The translations under genes and the position numbers were made by a program. This document shows, one piece after another, positions 24,145 through 34,760 of a stretch of DNA of 36,748 bases. The notes under the pieces were generated by a model that was not told the DNA's origin, did not search any database, and saw nothing but the letters and a program-made list of their open reading frames with translations. Source of the stretch: a bacterium (GTDB taxonomy: Bacteria; Verrucomicrobiota; Verrucomicrobiia; Limisphaerales; J093); the NCBI GenBank assembly GCA_021823625.1, contig JAKANS010000044.1, positions 1 to 36,748 on the forward strand. Direction: 5' to 3'. Numbering within the stretch: the first letter of the stretch is position 1; the number at the start of each line of letters is the position of its first letter.

Positions 24145-25197
24145 GTGCCACCCGCGCCCCCAACCATCCGCCGCGATGCCGCCGCCGCGCCGTATCCGGA
24201 CCGCGCCGCGGATCGGGATCGCTGGATTCTCGCGCGTCGCGGGCCGCGCCCGGCGCACGACCTGCGGCAACCGCACGCCGCTTTCGTAGAAACCGAGCGC
24301 GCCGCCAATGGCGAAATCGTGCCGGTCCTCACCGTTCTCCTCACCAGCCGGGAGTGTCCGTGGCGCTGCCTGATGTGCGACCTGTGGCAGTTCACCGTCG
24401 AGGGCAACATCCCGCCCGGCGCCATCGCGGGCCAACTGCGCGCGGCGCTGGCGACCACGGCCGGGGCCACGCCCCGGCCACGGCAACTCAAATTGTATAA
24501 CGGCGGCAGTTTCTTCGATCCGCGCGCAATTCCCCCGGCGGACTATCCCGCCATCGCGGCCCAAGCGGTGGGCTTCGACCGTGTCATCGTCGAATGCCAT
24601 CCGACGCTGGTCGGCCGGCGAACACTCGCATTCCAGGACTCGCTCGCCACCCAGGCAGCGGCGGCGAACCGCGTCACCCCGGCCCTCGAAGTGGCGATGG
24701 GATTGGAGACCGCCCACCCCGGCGTGCTGGCGCGACTGAACAAGCGCCTGACGCTGGACGGCTTCCGCCGCGCGGCGGACTTCCTGCGCGAACACGGTCT
24801 GGCCTTGCGCGTCTTCATCCTGGTCAAGCCGCCCTTCCTGAGCGAACCCGAAGCCCTGGAATGGGCCTGCCGCTCGCTGGACTTCGCGTTCGACGGCGGC
24901 GCTTCGGTCGCTGTTTTGATCCCGCCCCGCCCCGGCAATGGCGCGCTCGAAGCGCTGGCGGCGGCCGGCGATTTCGCGCCGCCCAAATTCGCGACCCTGG
25001 AGGCCGCGCTCGCTTACGGCGTTGGTTTGCGGCGCGGACGCGTTTTCGCCGATCTGTGGGACCTGGAACGGTTCGCCGATTGCCCGGCCTGTTTCGCCGC
25101 GCGCCAGGAACGGCTGGTACGCACCAACCACGAACAAATCGTACAGGCTGGCCCAGCTTGCCCGGTTTGTGGCAGCGCACAACCAGCGGCCTTGTGA
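24145..25197 (+). CDS. Radical SAM protein resembling the TIGR01210/RaSEA group
   Basis: With a GTG start at 24145 this is 350 residues; the frame is open from 23938, but that extra part is repeat-rich and unlike protein. The 4Fe-4S/SAM motif is C-P-W-R-C-L-M-C (CxxxCxxC) in TSRECPWRCLMCDLWQ. Further segments are LYNGGSFFDPRAIP, DRVIVECHPTLV, EVAMGLETAHPGVLARLNKR, FILVKPPFLSEPEALEWA and FADLWDLERFADCPACFAARQERL. From memory these match the archaeosine-synthase-like radical SAM group (TIGR01210). The C-terminus has an extra Cys-rich tail (CPACF and CPVCG), perhaps a second metal site. Archaeosine is archaeal, so the bacterial product is unknown. It is followed 18 nt later by a flavoprotein. 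Confidence 0.85.
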   Translation: MPPAPPTIRRDAAAAPYPDRAADRDRWILARRGPRPAHDLRQPHAAFVETERAANGEIVPVLTVLLTSRECPWRCLMCDLWQFTVEGNIPPGAIAGQLRAALATTAGATPRPRQLKLYNGGSFFDPRAIPPADYPAIAAQAVGFDRVIVECHPTLVGRRTLAFQDSLATQAAAANRVTPALEVAMGLETAHPGVLARLNKRLTLDGFRRAADFLREHGLALRVFILVKPPFLSEPEALEWACRSLDFAFDGGASVAVLIPPRPGNGALEALAAAGDFAPPKFATLEAALAYGVGLRRGRVFADLWDLERFADCPACFAARQERLVRTNHEQIVQAGPACPVCGSAQPAAL

Positions 25198-25215
25198 GCG
25201 CAGCCAACTGATCCC

Positions 25216-26799
25216 ATGCCTGCGGATTTCGACCTCGCCATTGTTGGCTCCGGTTTCGCCGGGGCCTTGACCGGCATGATCGCCCGGCGTCTGGGGCGCT
25301 CGGTTTTGATGCTCGAACGCGGGCGGCACCCGCAGTTCGCGATCGGCGAATCCTCCACGCCGCTGGCGAACGTGCTTTGGGCGGAGTTGACCCGTCGCTA
25401 CGACCTGCCGACGCTGGCGCCTTTGGCCAAACACGGTCCGTGGCGGCACGCGCATCCGGAGATCGCCTGCGGGCTGAAACGAGGGTTCAGCTTTTTCCAT
25501 CACCGGTTCGGCGAGGCGTTCGCCGACAATGCCGCGCGCGACCGTCAGTTGCTCGTGGCGGCCAGCACCCACGACGATGAGGCGGACACGCACTGGTACC
25601 GACCCGACTTCGACGCGTTCCTGGTGGACGAAGCCCGCCGGCTCGGCGTCGAGTACCTGGACGAAACCACGCTGGACGCGCCGGACTTTGTGGGCGGCCT
25701 CGTCGCCTTGACCGGCCAGCGTCACAGCCAGCAAGTGAAAGCCACGGCGCGGTTCGTGGTGGATGCGTCGGGGCCGCGCGGTTTTCTGTTTCGCGGGCTG
25801 GGTTTGCCGGAAGGCCGATTTAACACTGTCCCACCCACGCAAGGGTTGTACACGCACTTTGCGGACGTTGCCCGGTTTGGCGATCTGCTCGCGGCGGGAA
25901 ACGGGTCGGGTGGCGAACTGCGAGACACCCCGCCGTTCCCGGTGGACGACGCGGCGCTGCATCACGTTTTCGACGGCGGCTGGATCTGGGTGTTGCGGTT
26001 CAGCAACGGCCTGACCAGCGCCGGCGTGGCCGCCCGCGACGACGTAGCGTCTGATCTGCGCTTCGCCGAAGGAGCCCCGGCCTGGGAGCGGTTGCTGACG
26101 AGGCTGCCGTCGGTGCGCGCCCAGTTCGAGCCGGCGCGGGCCACGCGGTCGTTCGTGCACGCGCCGCGGCTGCCGTTTCTTTGCGACGTGGTGAGCGGGC
26201 CGAACTGGGCCCTGCTGCCGTACGCGACGGGCTTCATCGATCCGCTGCTCTCGACCGGTTTTCCGCTCACGCTGTTCGGCATCGGCCGGTTGGCGGCGGC
26301 GCTCGAACGTGGCCTGGGCACGCCGGCGTTCCGGGAAGACTTGGACGAGTACGGCCGCCAGACGCGGGCCGACCTGCTCGCCGCGGAACGGTTGGTGGGT
26401 GGTTTGTACGCCGCGATGGCTGCCCCGCCGTCCTTCACTGCGCTGGCGCTGTTGTACTTTGCAGCCGCGAGTTTCAGCGAGGTGACCCGCCGACTCGGCC
26501 GGCCGCACCTCGCGCCCGGTTTCCTGCTGCACCGACACCCGCAGTTCGGCCCCGCGGTCGCGCGCTGCTGCGCCCTGGCCCGGAGCTTCCGCACCGCCGG
26601 CGGTTTCGGCGCCGCGCAACGGGAGGAGCTTCTCGCCGCGGTGCGATCCGCCATCGAGCCGTTTAACTTGATGCGCCTGGGCGATCTCAGCCGGCGGAAT
26701 TGGTACCCGGTCAGGCCGGAGGATTTCCTGGCCGCCGCCCCGCGACTGAACCCGCCCGCTGTCGCCGGGCCGACACCGCCAGCCGTGACGCCGGCCTGA
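25216..26799 (+). CDS. FAD-dependent oxidoreductase (tryptophan-halogenase/geranylgeranyl-reductase-like)
   Basis: This 527-residue flavoprotein begins with the FAD-binding G-S-G-F-A-G motif at 11-16 and an ERG acidic anchor. The sequence G-E-S-S-T-P-L (44-50), found near the FAD site of halogenase-like and geranylgeranyl reductase-like proteins, follows. Later come TARFVVDASGPRGFLF, GGWIWVLRFSNG (analogous to the family's GWxW segment) and GFIDPLLSTGFPLTLFGIGRL, the C-terminal Gly-rich FAD contact. I cannot find the catalytic Lys that halogenases use, so reductase or hydroxylase activity is more likely. The start ATG is 18 nt after the radical SAM stop, so the two genes are co-transcribed, and an interplay (reduction of a radical SAM product, for example) is inferred. 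Confidence 0.88.
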   Translation: MPADFDLAIVGSGFAGALTGMIARRLGRSVLMLERGRHPQFAIGESSTPLANVLWAELTRRYDLPTLAPLAKHGPWRHAHPEIACGLKRGFSFFHHRFGEAFADNAARDRQLLVAASTHDDEADTHWYRPDFDAFLVDEARRLGVEYLDETTLDAPDFVGGLVALTGQRHSQQVKATARFVVDASGPRGFLFRGLGLPEGRFNTVPPTQGLYTHFADVARFGDLLAAGNGSGGELRDTPPFPVDDAALHHVFDGGWIWVLRFSNGLTSAGVAARDDVASDLRFAEGAPAWERLLTRLPSVRAQFEPARATRSFVHAPRLPFLCDVVSGPNWALLPYATGFIDPLLSTGFPLTLFGIGRLAAALERGLGTPAFREDLDEYGRQTRADLLAAERLVGGLYAAMAAPPSFTALALLYFAAASFSEVTRRLGRPHLAPGFLLHRHPQFGPAVARCCALARSFRTAGGFGAAQREELLAAVRSAIEPFNLMRLGDLSRRNWYPVRPEDFLAAAPRLNPPAVAGPTPPAVTPA

Positions 26800-26890
26800 A
26801 TCGCACCCGCCTGCGCGGGACAAAAAAGGGCGATAGAAAGTCAAGAAACGCCAAGCTTCGGCCGCGCCGGTGCCTACACTCGGCCTTTAC

Positions 26891-27646
26891 ATGGCGGCGA
26901 CGTTTTGCGAACCGAAGCAGGGTGCCATTGTGCGGACCTTGCGCCGGTGCCTGCTTTTTTCGGGGTCGCCCACGGCCTTGTTGGAGCGGGTGGCGGCAAT
27001 CACGGTGGCGAAGAACCTCCGGGCGGGCGAATACGTTTTTCACGAAGGTTCGCCGGTCCATGGCATTTACGTGGTTCTGCGGGGGGCGATCAAAGTCCAC
27101 CGCGTCAACCCCCTCGGCCGTGAGCAGGTGATTCACGTTTTCCGGCCGTTCGAGTCGTTCGCCGAGGAATCGCTCGTGTCGCTCGGCGGCCATCCGGCCT
27201 GCGCCAGCGCGACCGAGACGTCGGCGGTGCTGCTGGTGCGCAAGGCGGAGTTCCTGGCGTTGCTGCGGCGCCAGCCGGAACTGGCGTTGGGCGTGCTGCG
27301 GTCGCTGAACCACCACGTGCAAATCCTGGTGAACCTGTTGGACGACCTGACGCTCAAAGACGTGAAGACGCGGCTGGCGAACTGGTTGCTCGAACGCTGC
27401 CCCGATCCGGCGAGCCGCGAGCCGGTCTGCATCCGGCTTCCGTCCACGAAACGCGTGTTGGCGGCGGAACTCGGAACGGTGAGCGAAACCCTGTCGCGCA
27501 CGGTGGCCAAGCTGCGCGACCAGAAGCTGCTTTCGGTGCAGGGCGACACGGTTACCCTGCTGTGCCCGCACCGGCTCACGCGGCTGTTTCGGCCGGCCGT
27601 CCCGCTCGAGACGGAGGGCGGGCCCGGTCTTTGGAGCCACCCATGA
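26891..27646 (+). CDS. Crp/Fnr family transcriptional regulator
   Basis: This regulator is 251 residues from the ATG at 26891; a GTG at 26870 is a weaker option. It has a cyclic-nucleotide-like beta-roll (LLFSGSPTALLERVAAITVAKNLRAGEYVFHEGSPVHGIYVVLRGAIKVHRVNP), the dimer helix (LALGVLRSLNHHVQILVNLLDDLTLKDVKTRLANWLLE) and a winged helix-turn-helix with the recognition helix in LAAELGTVSETLSRTVAKLRDQKLL. This matches Crp/Fnr proteins of the non-heme type: no Fnr-style Cys cluster is seen at the N-terminus (a single CEPKQ and a later C). The effector is unknown. It lies 91 bp after the flavoprotein gene in the same direction and could control that unit or hppA downstream. Confidence 0.9.
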   Translation: MAATFCEPKQGAIVRTLRRCLLFSGSPTALLERVAAITVAKNLRAGEYVFHEGSPVHGIYVVLRGAIKVHRVNPLGREQVIHVFRPFESFAEESLVSLGGHPACASATETSAVLLVRKAEFLALLRRQPELALGVLRSLNHHVQILVNLLDDLTLKDVKTRLANWLLERCPDPASREPVCIRLPSTKRVLAAELGTVSETLSRTVAKLRDQKLLSVQGDTVTLLCPHRLTRLFRPAVPLETEGGPGLWSHP

Positions 27647-27771
27647 AGCCGGCGGGACGGACGGTTGGCCGTACGGTCCGGCGCGGGCGGACGGGGGGCA
27701 ATTTCGATTAGTCCAATTGAGGAACGAACTTGACTAGGTGCAGTCATTCAAATAGGTGCAGGGGATGCTTT

Positions 27772-27792
27772 CCGGCCTGCAGGGCCGGTTTT
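27772..27792 (+). terminator. Hairpin with T-run in the hppA leader
   Basis: Arms CCGGCC (27772-27777) and GGCCGG (27783-27788) flank a TGCAG loop and are followed by TTTT (27789-27792), 33 nt before the hppA ATG. It is a weak intrinsic terminator for the Crp/Fnr gene or an attenuator for hppA. The six-pair stem is short, and T-run length is modest, so this is a candidate only. Confidence 0.4.
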
Positions 27793-27824
27793 GTGGAATG
27801 CAATAGAACCAACTGAAACGAACT

Positions 27825-30281
<2,457 letters not shown>

Positions 30282-30306
30282 GCCCGGACGACCACAGTTT
30301 CGCGAA

Positions 30307-30338
30307 GCGAGTCCCGAGCAATCGGGACTCGCTTTTTT
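30307..30338 (+). terminator. Rho-independent terminator after hppA
   Basis: A perfect 11-bp stem, GCGAGTCCCGA (30307-30317) with TCGGGACTCGC (30322-30332), encloses a GCAA tetraloop of the stable GNRA type. It is followed directly by six T residues (30333-30338). It lies 25 nt after the hppA stop codon. Confidence 0.93.
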
Positions 30339-30715
30339 GGGGGGCGGAGAACGTCCGCGCCGATCCGCGCTCGCCCTGCGCCTGGCCCGATCCCGGACGC
30401 CGGGTGAAGACTCTGCCAGCCGGTCGGCACGAGTTCGTGCGGAGGCGACGCCTTTGCCGCTTTAGCGATGAGCGCCCTCACGCCGGCGCGAAGCTCGGCC
30501 CCGGCGTTCCTCGCGGTGGGGGGCACGAACGGCACGCCGGGTTACACGATCTGGCCGCCCAGGCTGACGGCGTCGGGGTTCCCCGTTTTATACATGATCC
30601 GCGGCCCGCGCGGCAACAAGTCGAATTACGCGGGCAGACCGTTCGTTTCTGGAAATGCGCGCCCCTGCCGTTTCGCCATTTACTCGCGCGGACGGCTGTG
30701 GCTATGCTCGCGGTC
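30339..30715 (+). other. Gap between hppA terminator and ispF
   Basis: About 375 bp with no gene that I can support. A plus-strand frame from an ATG at 30468 runs 83 residues to 30719 (MSALTPARSSAPAF...), overlapping the ispF start, but its composition and lack of motifs make it doubtful. The ispF promoter presumably lies here; no clear -35/-10 pair was found. Confidence 0.45.
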
Positions 30716-31195
30716 ATGATCCATGTCGGCATCGGGTATGACGTTCACCGGTTGGTGGAAGGGCGGAAGCTCTTCCTCGGCGGGGTGGAAATCCCACACA
30801 GCAAAGGCTTGGAAGGCCACTCCGACGCCGACGTGCTGATTCACGCGCTCTGCGACGCGTTGTTTGGCGCGATGGGCATGGGCGACATCGGCACATTCTT
30901 TCCCAACACTGACGCCCGCTGGACGAACGCGTCCAGCATCACCTTCCTCCACGAAGCGGTGCGGATCCTGCAACTGCACAGCGGACGGGTTGTCAACGTG
31001 GACACCACGCTGATCGCCCAGGAACCCAAGCTCACCCCGCACATGCGGACCATGAAGCACAAGCTGTCCGAGGCGCTCGAAATCCATCCCGAGCGGGTGG
31101 CGATCAAGGCCACCACGAATGAAGGCCTGGGCTTCATCGGCCGCGGCGAAGGCATCGCCGCCATGGCGGTGGCCAGCGTGGACTTGCCGCGTTAG
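30716..31195 (+). CDS. ispF: 2-C-methyl-D-erythritol 2,4-cyclodiphosphate synthase
   Basis: This is a 159-residue protein, the normal family length. It catalyses cyclisation of CDP-ME-2-phosphate to MEcPP with release of CMP in the non-mevalonate isoprenoid pathway, as a homotrimer. Zinc ligands are in YDVH (D9, H11) and H43 of LIHALCDALFG; the family signature HSDADV is at 35-40. Also seen are the IGTFFPNTDARW loop, AIKATTNEGLGFIGRGEGIAAMAV (CDP-binding region) and the EPKL segment. The start ATG at 30716 gives the usual MIHVGIGYDVHRL; an ATG at 30704 adds four residues. It is followed 18 nt later by a small protein gene. Confidence 0.97.
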   Translation: MIHVGIGYDVHRLVEGRKLFLGGVEIPHSKGLEGHSDADVLIHALCDALFGAMGMGDIGTFFPNTDARWTNASSITFLHEAVRILQLHSGRVVNVDTTLIAQEPKLTPHMRTMKHKLSEALEIHPERVAIKATTNEGLGFIGRGEGIAAMAVASVDLPR

Positions 31196-31213
31196 GCGGG
31201 CCGCGGCGATCGC

Positions 31214-31486
31214 ATGTCCGCCAAAGCCGAGATCGGCTGGAAAGGCCGCACGCCCGAGGGCGAGCGCCGCGAGGTGTACGTGCGGCACGTCGGTGGCGAG
31301 TGGCGTTTCCACGTGCGCGGGCGCCGTTTCGAGGAATGGCAACCGCTGCCCGATCCGCCGCTCGAGGATTGGCTGGAATTGCTCGATGCCGTGGAGCGCC
31401 GGGTCCAACGCCGCTTGCTCCGCCCCGAAGAACCCGCCCGCATTCGCAAATGGATCCGCGAGCGGTTCCCCGAATCGAGCCGGTAG
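31214..31486 (+). CDS. Small charged protein of unknown function
   Basis: This 90-residue protein (MSAKAEIGWKGRTPEGERREVYVRH...) has no TM segment, signal peptide or Cys. It starts with a beta-rich part (EVYVRHVGGEWRFHVRGRRFEEWQPLPDP) and ends in a charged helix (LEDWLELLDAVERRVQRRLL, then EEPARIRKWIRERFPESSR). It lies 18 nt after ispF, so it is very likely co-transcribed and expressed. I do not recognise the family. The regular codon structure and absence of frame competition support a real gene. Confidence 0.7.
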   Translation: MSAKAEIGWKGRTPEGERREVYVRHVGGEWRFHVRGRRFEEWQPLPDPPLEDWLELLDAVERRVQRRLLRPEEPARIRKWIRERFPESSR

Positions 31487-31750
31487 CGGGCGGCTTGGCG
31501 ACGCGAACAGGCAAGGGAACCGCCCTCGATTAGCCGCCCTGGCCGGGGGCCGTTTTTCAACCTTCTTTTCGCTTCCAGGCCTGGCCGATCATTCGACCTG
31601 AGAACACTCCGGTCCTCGCCCGAGCGCAACGCGGTCTTGACGAAGCGCGGCTGTTCGGGCGATGAACCTCGCATCGCCACCGTGCTGCCCTGAAGGCATT
31701 CGGTCATCGTCCGCCTGCGCTGCGCGTTCCGCCCCGTGGCGGATGAATCC

Positions 31751-33418
31751 ATGGTCTGGACCCAGCATTACGACCCGCTCGGCCACCCGGTGCTCTCGAC
31801 CGTGGTGGCCGCGGTTCCGGTCGTGACCCTGCTGGGCTGCCTGGCTGGCCTGCGGATTCGCGTGCACTTCGCTGCGGCACTGGGCCTCGCCGCCGCCCTG
31901 GCGGTCGCAGTTTTCGCGTATCGGATGCCGCCCGCGATGAGCCTGGCCACCGCGCTTTACGGCGCCGCCTACGGCGTGTTCCCCATCGGCTGGATCATCC
32001 TGAACGTGATCTTCCTCTACCAGCTCACGGTGAAAAAGGCGTTGTTCGAAGTGTTGCGCAACAGCCTCGCCAGCGTGACGCCCGACCCGCGCATTCAGGT
32101 GATTCTGATCGCGTTTTCGTTCGGCGCGTTCATCGAAGGTCTGGCCGGCTTCGGCACGCCGGTGGCCATCACGGGGGCGCTGCTGATCCAGCTCGGGTTT
32201 CGGCCGCTGCAAGCCTCGTGTCTGGCGCTGATCGCGAACACCGCCCCGGTCGCGTTCGGCTCGCTCGGCATTCCCATCACCACGCTGAGCCAGGTCACCG
32301 GCATGGACGCGCTGGCCCTGTCCAAGATGGTGGGGCGGCAACTGCCGTTCTTTTCGCTGATCGTCCCGGCGTGGGTCTGCCTGGCCTTCGCGGGGTGGCG
32401 CGGCTTGCGCGGCGTGTGGCCCGCGGTGCTCACCGCCGGCATGGCGTTCGCGGTCCCGCAATTCCTGGTGTCGAACTTCCACGGCCCCTGGCTGGTCGAT
32501 ATCGTGTCGGGCGCCTGCTCGATCGGGGCGTTGGTGGTGCTGCTTCGCCGCTGGCAACCGCGCGACCCCTGGCAACCCGCAGCGGCAGCGGCTGCCCGCC
32601 CCGCGACGCAGTTGCATTCGCGCGCCGAGATCTTCCGCGCCTGGCGGCCGTGGGTTTTGTTGACGACCTTTCTTTTTATTTGGGGGCTGCCGGCGGCCAA
32701 GAATTTCCTGGACGGCAAAGCGGCTTGGACCGCGCCGGTAAAGGTCGTGATCGCGCCCGAGTTCGCCATGCCAGGACTTCACGAGCTGGTCCAGCGCAGC
32801 CCGCCGGTGGCGCCGGAGAACAGCCCGCCGGAAAACGCGGTGTTTCGGCTCAACTGGCTTTCGGCCACCGGCACCGGCATCTTGTTCGCCGCGCTGCTGG
32901 CGGGCGCGTTGATGAAATTCACCGCGCGCGAACTGGTCCGCGCTTACGCGGAGACGTTCTGGCGGGTACGCTATTCCTTGCTCACCATCGCCGCGATGCT
33001 CGCGCTGGGCAACGTCACCAAGTACTCCGGCACCGACGCCACGCTCGGCCTGGCGATGGCCCGGACCGGTGCGTGGTATCCGTTCTTCGGCACGCTGCTG
33101 GGCTGGTTGGGCGTGGCGCTCACCGGCTCGGACACGGCGTCGAACGTTCTCTTCGGCAGTCTCCAAAAGATCACCGCCGAGCAAGCCGGCCTCAGTTCGA
33201 TCCTGATGGGGGCCGCGAACAGCGCCGGCGGCGTGATGGGCAAAATGATCGATGCGCAAAGCATCGTTGTCGCCAGCACGGCGACCGGTTTTCACGGCCA
33301 GGAAGGCGCGATCCTGCGGGGCGTTTTCTGGCACAGCCTGGCCCTGGCGACGTTGGTCGGCATCCTGGTTTACCTCCAGGCGACGGTGCCACCGTTCACC
33401 GGGATGGTCGTGAAGTGA
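31751..33418 (+). CDS. lldP: L-lactate permease family transporter
   Basis: From the ATG at 31751 this is 555 residues. A GTG at 31736 adds five, but MVWTQHYDPLGHPVLSTVVAAVPVV is the usual LctP/LldP N-terminus. It has 12 or more TM helices. Family landmarks are IEGLAGFGTPVAITGALLIQLGF (re-entrant GFGTPVA loop), ANTAPVAFGSLGIPITTLSQVTG, TGSDTASNVLFGSLQKITAEQAGLS and MIDAQSIVVASTATG. These proton symporters take up L-lactate, D-lactate or glycolate. No lactate dehydrogenase or regulator gene is adjacent, so the substrate is inferred from family only. A weak hydrophilic loop region near residues 330-375 is longer than in E. coli LldP. Transcribed in the same direction as ispF but 264 bp away. 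Confidence 0.92.
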   Translation: MVWTQHYDPLGHPVLSTVVAAVPVVTLLGCLAGLRIRVHFAAALGLAAALAVAVFAYRMPPAMSLATALYGAAYGVFPIGWIILNVIFLYQLTVKKALFEVLRNSLASVTPDPRIQVILIAFSFGAFIEGLAGFGTPVAITGALLIQLGFRPLQASCLALIANTAPVAFGSLGIPITTLSQVTGMDALALSKMVGRQLPFFSLIVPAWVCLAFAGWRGLRGVWPAVLTAGMAFAVPQFLVSNFHGPWLVDIVSGACSIGALVVLLRRWQPRDPWQPAAAAAARPATQLHSRAEIFRAWRPWVLLTTFLFIWGLPAAKNFLDGKAAWTAPVKVVIAPEFAMPGLHELVQRSPPVAPENSPPENAVFRLNWLSATGTGILFAALLAGALMKFTARELVRAYAETFWRVRYSLLTIAAMLALGNVTKYSGTDATLGLAMARTGAWYPFFGTLLGWLGVALTGSDTASNVLFGSLQKITAEQAGLSSILMGAANSAGGVMGKMIDAQSIVVASTATGFHGQEGAILRGVFWHSLALATLVGILVYLQATVPPFTGMVVK

Positions 33419-33569
33419 AGCGACCCTCACCAGCCGGCGCCGAGTCGGCTTTACACACTCTACAACGGCACGAAACGGCGGGGTGCTTACTCCCTGACGT
33501 GCTCCTGCTCTGCAAGCGGAAACGGAGCCGACACGGGAGTCGTCGAACGCAGCCGGGATCGATCGCCGG

Positions 33570-33645
33570 TCACCGGTCGCGGGGCAGATAGCCTTCGCCG
33601 CGGCCGAGCTTGTCGTACCAGGTAAACTTGGGTTCCTCGACGTTT
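33570..33645 (-). pseudogene. C-terminal tail of an unrecognised protein
   Basis: On the minus strand the frame reads VEEPKFTWYDKLGRGEGY followed by LPRDR and a stop at 33570-33572. It has a coding-like composition and ends naturally, yet nothing upstream (higher coordinates) continues it: the ISL3 remnant begins immediately. It is interpreted as the 3' remnant of a gene cut by that insertion. The family is unknown. Confidence 0.35.
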
Positions 33646-33691
33646 GTAATGGGTAAAAGGGTCTGAAGTGTGTTAAAGTGCCCGCCATATT

Positions 33692-34140
33692 ATGCTACCA
33701 GAGAAAGTGTTTCATCAGATTTTGGCGCCGGGCGAAAGCTGGCGGGTTCAACAAGTGGATTACGTGGAGAAGGAAAGCAAAGGGTTGATTCGGGTGGGGG
33801 AAACCCCGGCGTGGTGGCAGGCGGAGTCTTGTCCGCACTGCCACGCCCCATCGGTGGGCGGCTACGACCCGGCGCCGCGGCGAACCTGGCGGCATCTGAA
33901 CGGATGCCAGTTGCAAGCGGAAATCGTCTGCGCCCGGCCGCGCGGCCAAGGCCAAGAATGCAAAAAGTTTATACGGTGCCTGCACCCTGGGAAGGGCGCA
34001 GCCGGGGACTGACCCAGGAGTTTGAAGCCTGCGCCCGGACACGGATGCGGGCGATGCCGGTGAGCCAGGCCGGAGAGATTTGGGGCGAGACCGAGCGGAA
34101 ATTGTGGCGGGCGCTCTTTGCGCCCGGGGACGCGGCCTGG
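33692..34140 (+). mobile_element. ISL3-family transposase remnant, frameshifted
   Basis: From the ATG at 33692 the frame gives MLPEKVFHQILAPGES..., a zinc-finger block CPHCHAPSVGGYDPAPRRTW and RHLNGCQLQAEIVCARPRGQ. This is the N-terminal zinc-finger part of ISL3 (IS204/IS1001/IS1165-like) transposases. At an A5 run near 33961 the homologous frame shifts by -1: CKK is followed in the other frame by VYTVPAPWEGRSRGLTQEFE and later MPVSQAGEIWGETERKLWRAL. No DDE catalytic domain follows; the fragment ends near 34140, inside the opposite-strand DUF1648 gene. The right-hand boundary is where that gene's sequence resumes. Confidence 0.7.
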
Positions 34141-34141
34141 G

Positions 34142-34534
34142 CGGGAGGTTCGCGCGGAGGATGAAATGGGTCAGGGCCGCCACCAACGCCAAGTTGAGGT
34201 TGCCGAGCAGCAGCACCAGGTCGCCCACCACGGCGCGCAAGTAAGCGACCCGTTCGGGCGCGAGCCAGTATTCGCGGTGCGGCACGTTCATCAAACTGGC
34301 GGGGAGAATCATGACCAACCAGCGCAACGCGGGAAACCCCAGCCCCATCAAGGCCAGCAACACGATTTGCCCGAGCAAGAAACTCGAGCGCGACACCAGA
34401 CGCCCGCCCACGCCGTCCAGCCCGAAGTGTGTCACGACGTGTTCGGGCAACTGGGGGTAAAGCCAGACGAGATCTGCCGCCGCGGCCAACAACAGCCCAG
34501 CCAACACGGCCAGATGAATCGAAGAACGCGTCAT
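34142..34534 (-). pseudogene. DUF1648 domain membrane protein, C-terminus lost
   Basis: From the ATG at 34534 the protein begins with TM1 (IHLAVLAGLLLAAAADLVWLYP), then the DUF1648 motif LPEHVVTHFGLDGVGGRLVSR, and two more TM helices (LGQIVLLALMGLGFPALRWLVM and VVGDLVLLLGNLNLALVAALTHFIL). After RANL (residue 130, near 34145) the frame enters the antisense of the ISL3 remnant and runs to 33695 with random-looking sequence. Family members usually continue with a further hydrophobic segment, so the end was probably lost by the insertion. It is the last gene of the SPFH/PH/Arc operon, 26 nt downstream of the Arc-type gene. Confidence 0.75.
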
Positions 34535-34560
34535 GTCAGCGGTCTGGGAGGGAGGGCCGT

Positions 34561-34758
34561 TCAGCCAGGACTTGGCGAAGCCGGCGCGGGATCGTTGGGG
34601 TCCTCACTGGCAGCGGCGCCTTTCCGGCGCTGGACGGCCTGGCGGAGGAGGTATTCAATCTGGCCGTTCGCGCTGCGCAATTCGTCCGCCGCCCAGGCTT
34701 CGAGCTCTTTCCAAAGCCGGGCGTCGATCCGCAACAGAAATGCTTTGCGCGACTCCAT
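34561..34758 (-). CDS. Arc-type ribbon-helix-helix DNA-binding protein
   Basis: This 65-residue protein ([20 protein letters not shown]..., then [25 protein letters not shown]) matches the Arc/MetJ-type ribbon-helix-helix pattern: a beta strand (KAFLLRID), helix A ([15 protein letters not shown]) and helix B after [15 protein letters not shown]. Such proteins bind DNA as dimers through the strand. It lies 2 nt after the PH-domain gene, inside the SPFH operon. Operators consisting of repeated short half-sites are typical of such regulators, and GATAT half-sites lie at the operon promoter (36373-36391), so autoregulation is inferred. Confidence 0.8.
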   Translation of the reverse strand: MESRKAFLLRIDARLWKELEAWAADELRSANGQIEYLLRQAVQRRKGAAASEDPNDPAPASPSPG

Positions 34759-34760
34759 GA

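Noticed and set aside
22936-26844. Minus-strand frame of about 1300 residues opposite the radical SAM and flavoprotein genes
   Set aside because: Only its last 319 residues (the ABC-2 permease) look like protein. The rest is the antisense of two clear genes, open because of GC-rich codon usage, and its composition is Arg/Gly/Gln-rich without domains.
27730-27758. TTGACT plus TAGGTG promoter and repeated TAGGTGCAG before hppA
   Set aside because: The -35 is good, but the -10 is poor; the 9-bp repeat may be chance.
30468-30719. 83-residue plus-strand frame ahead of ispF
   Set aside because: It overlaps the ispF start, lacks motifs and has no recognisable ribosome-binding site.
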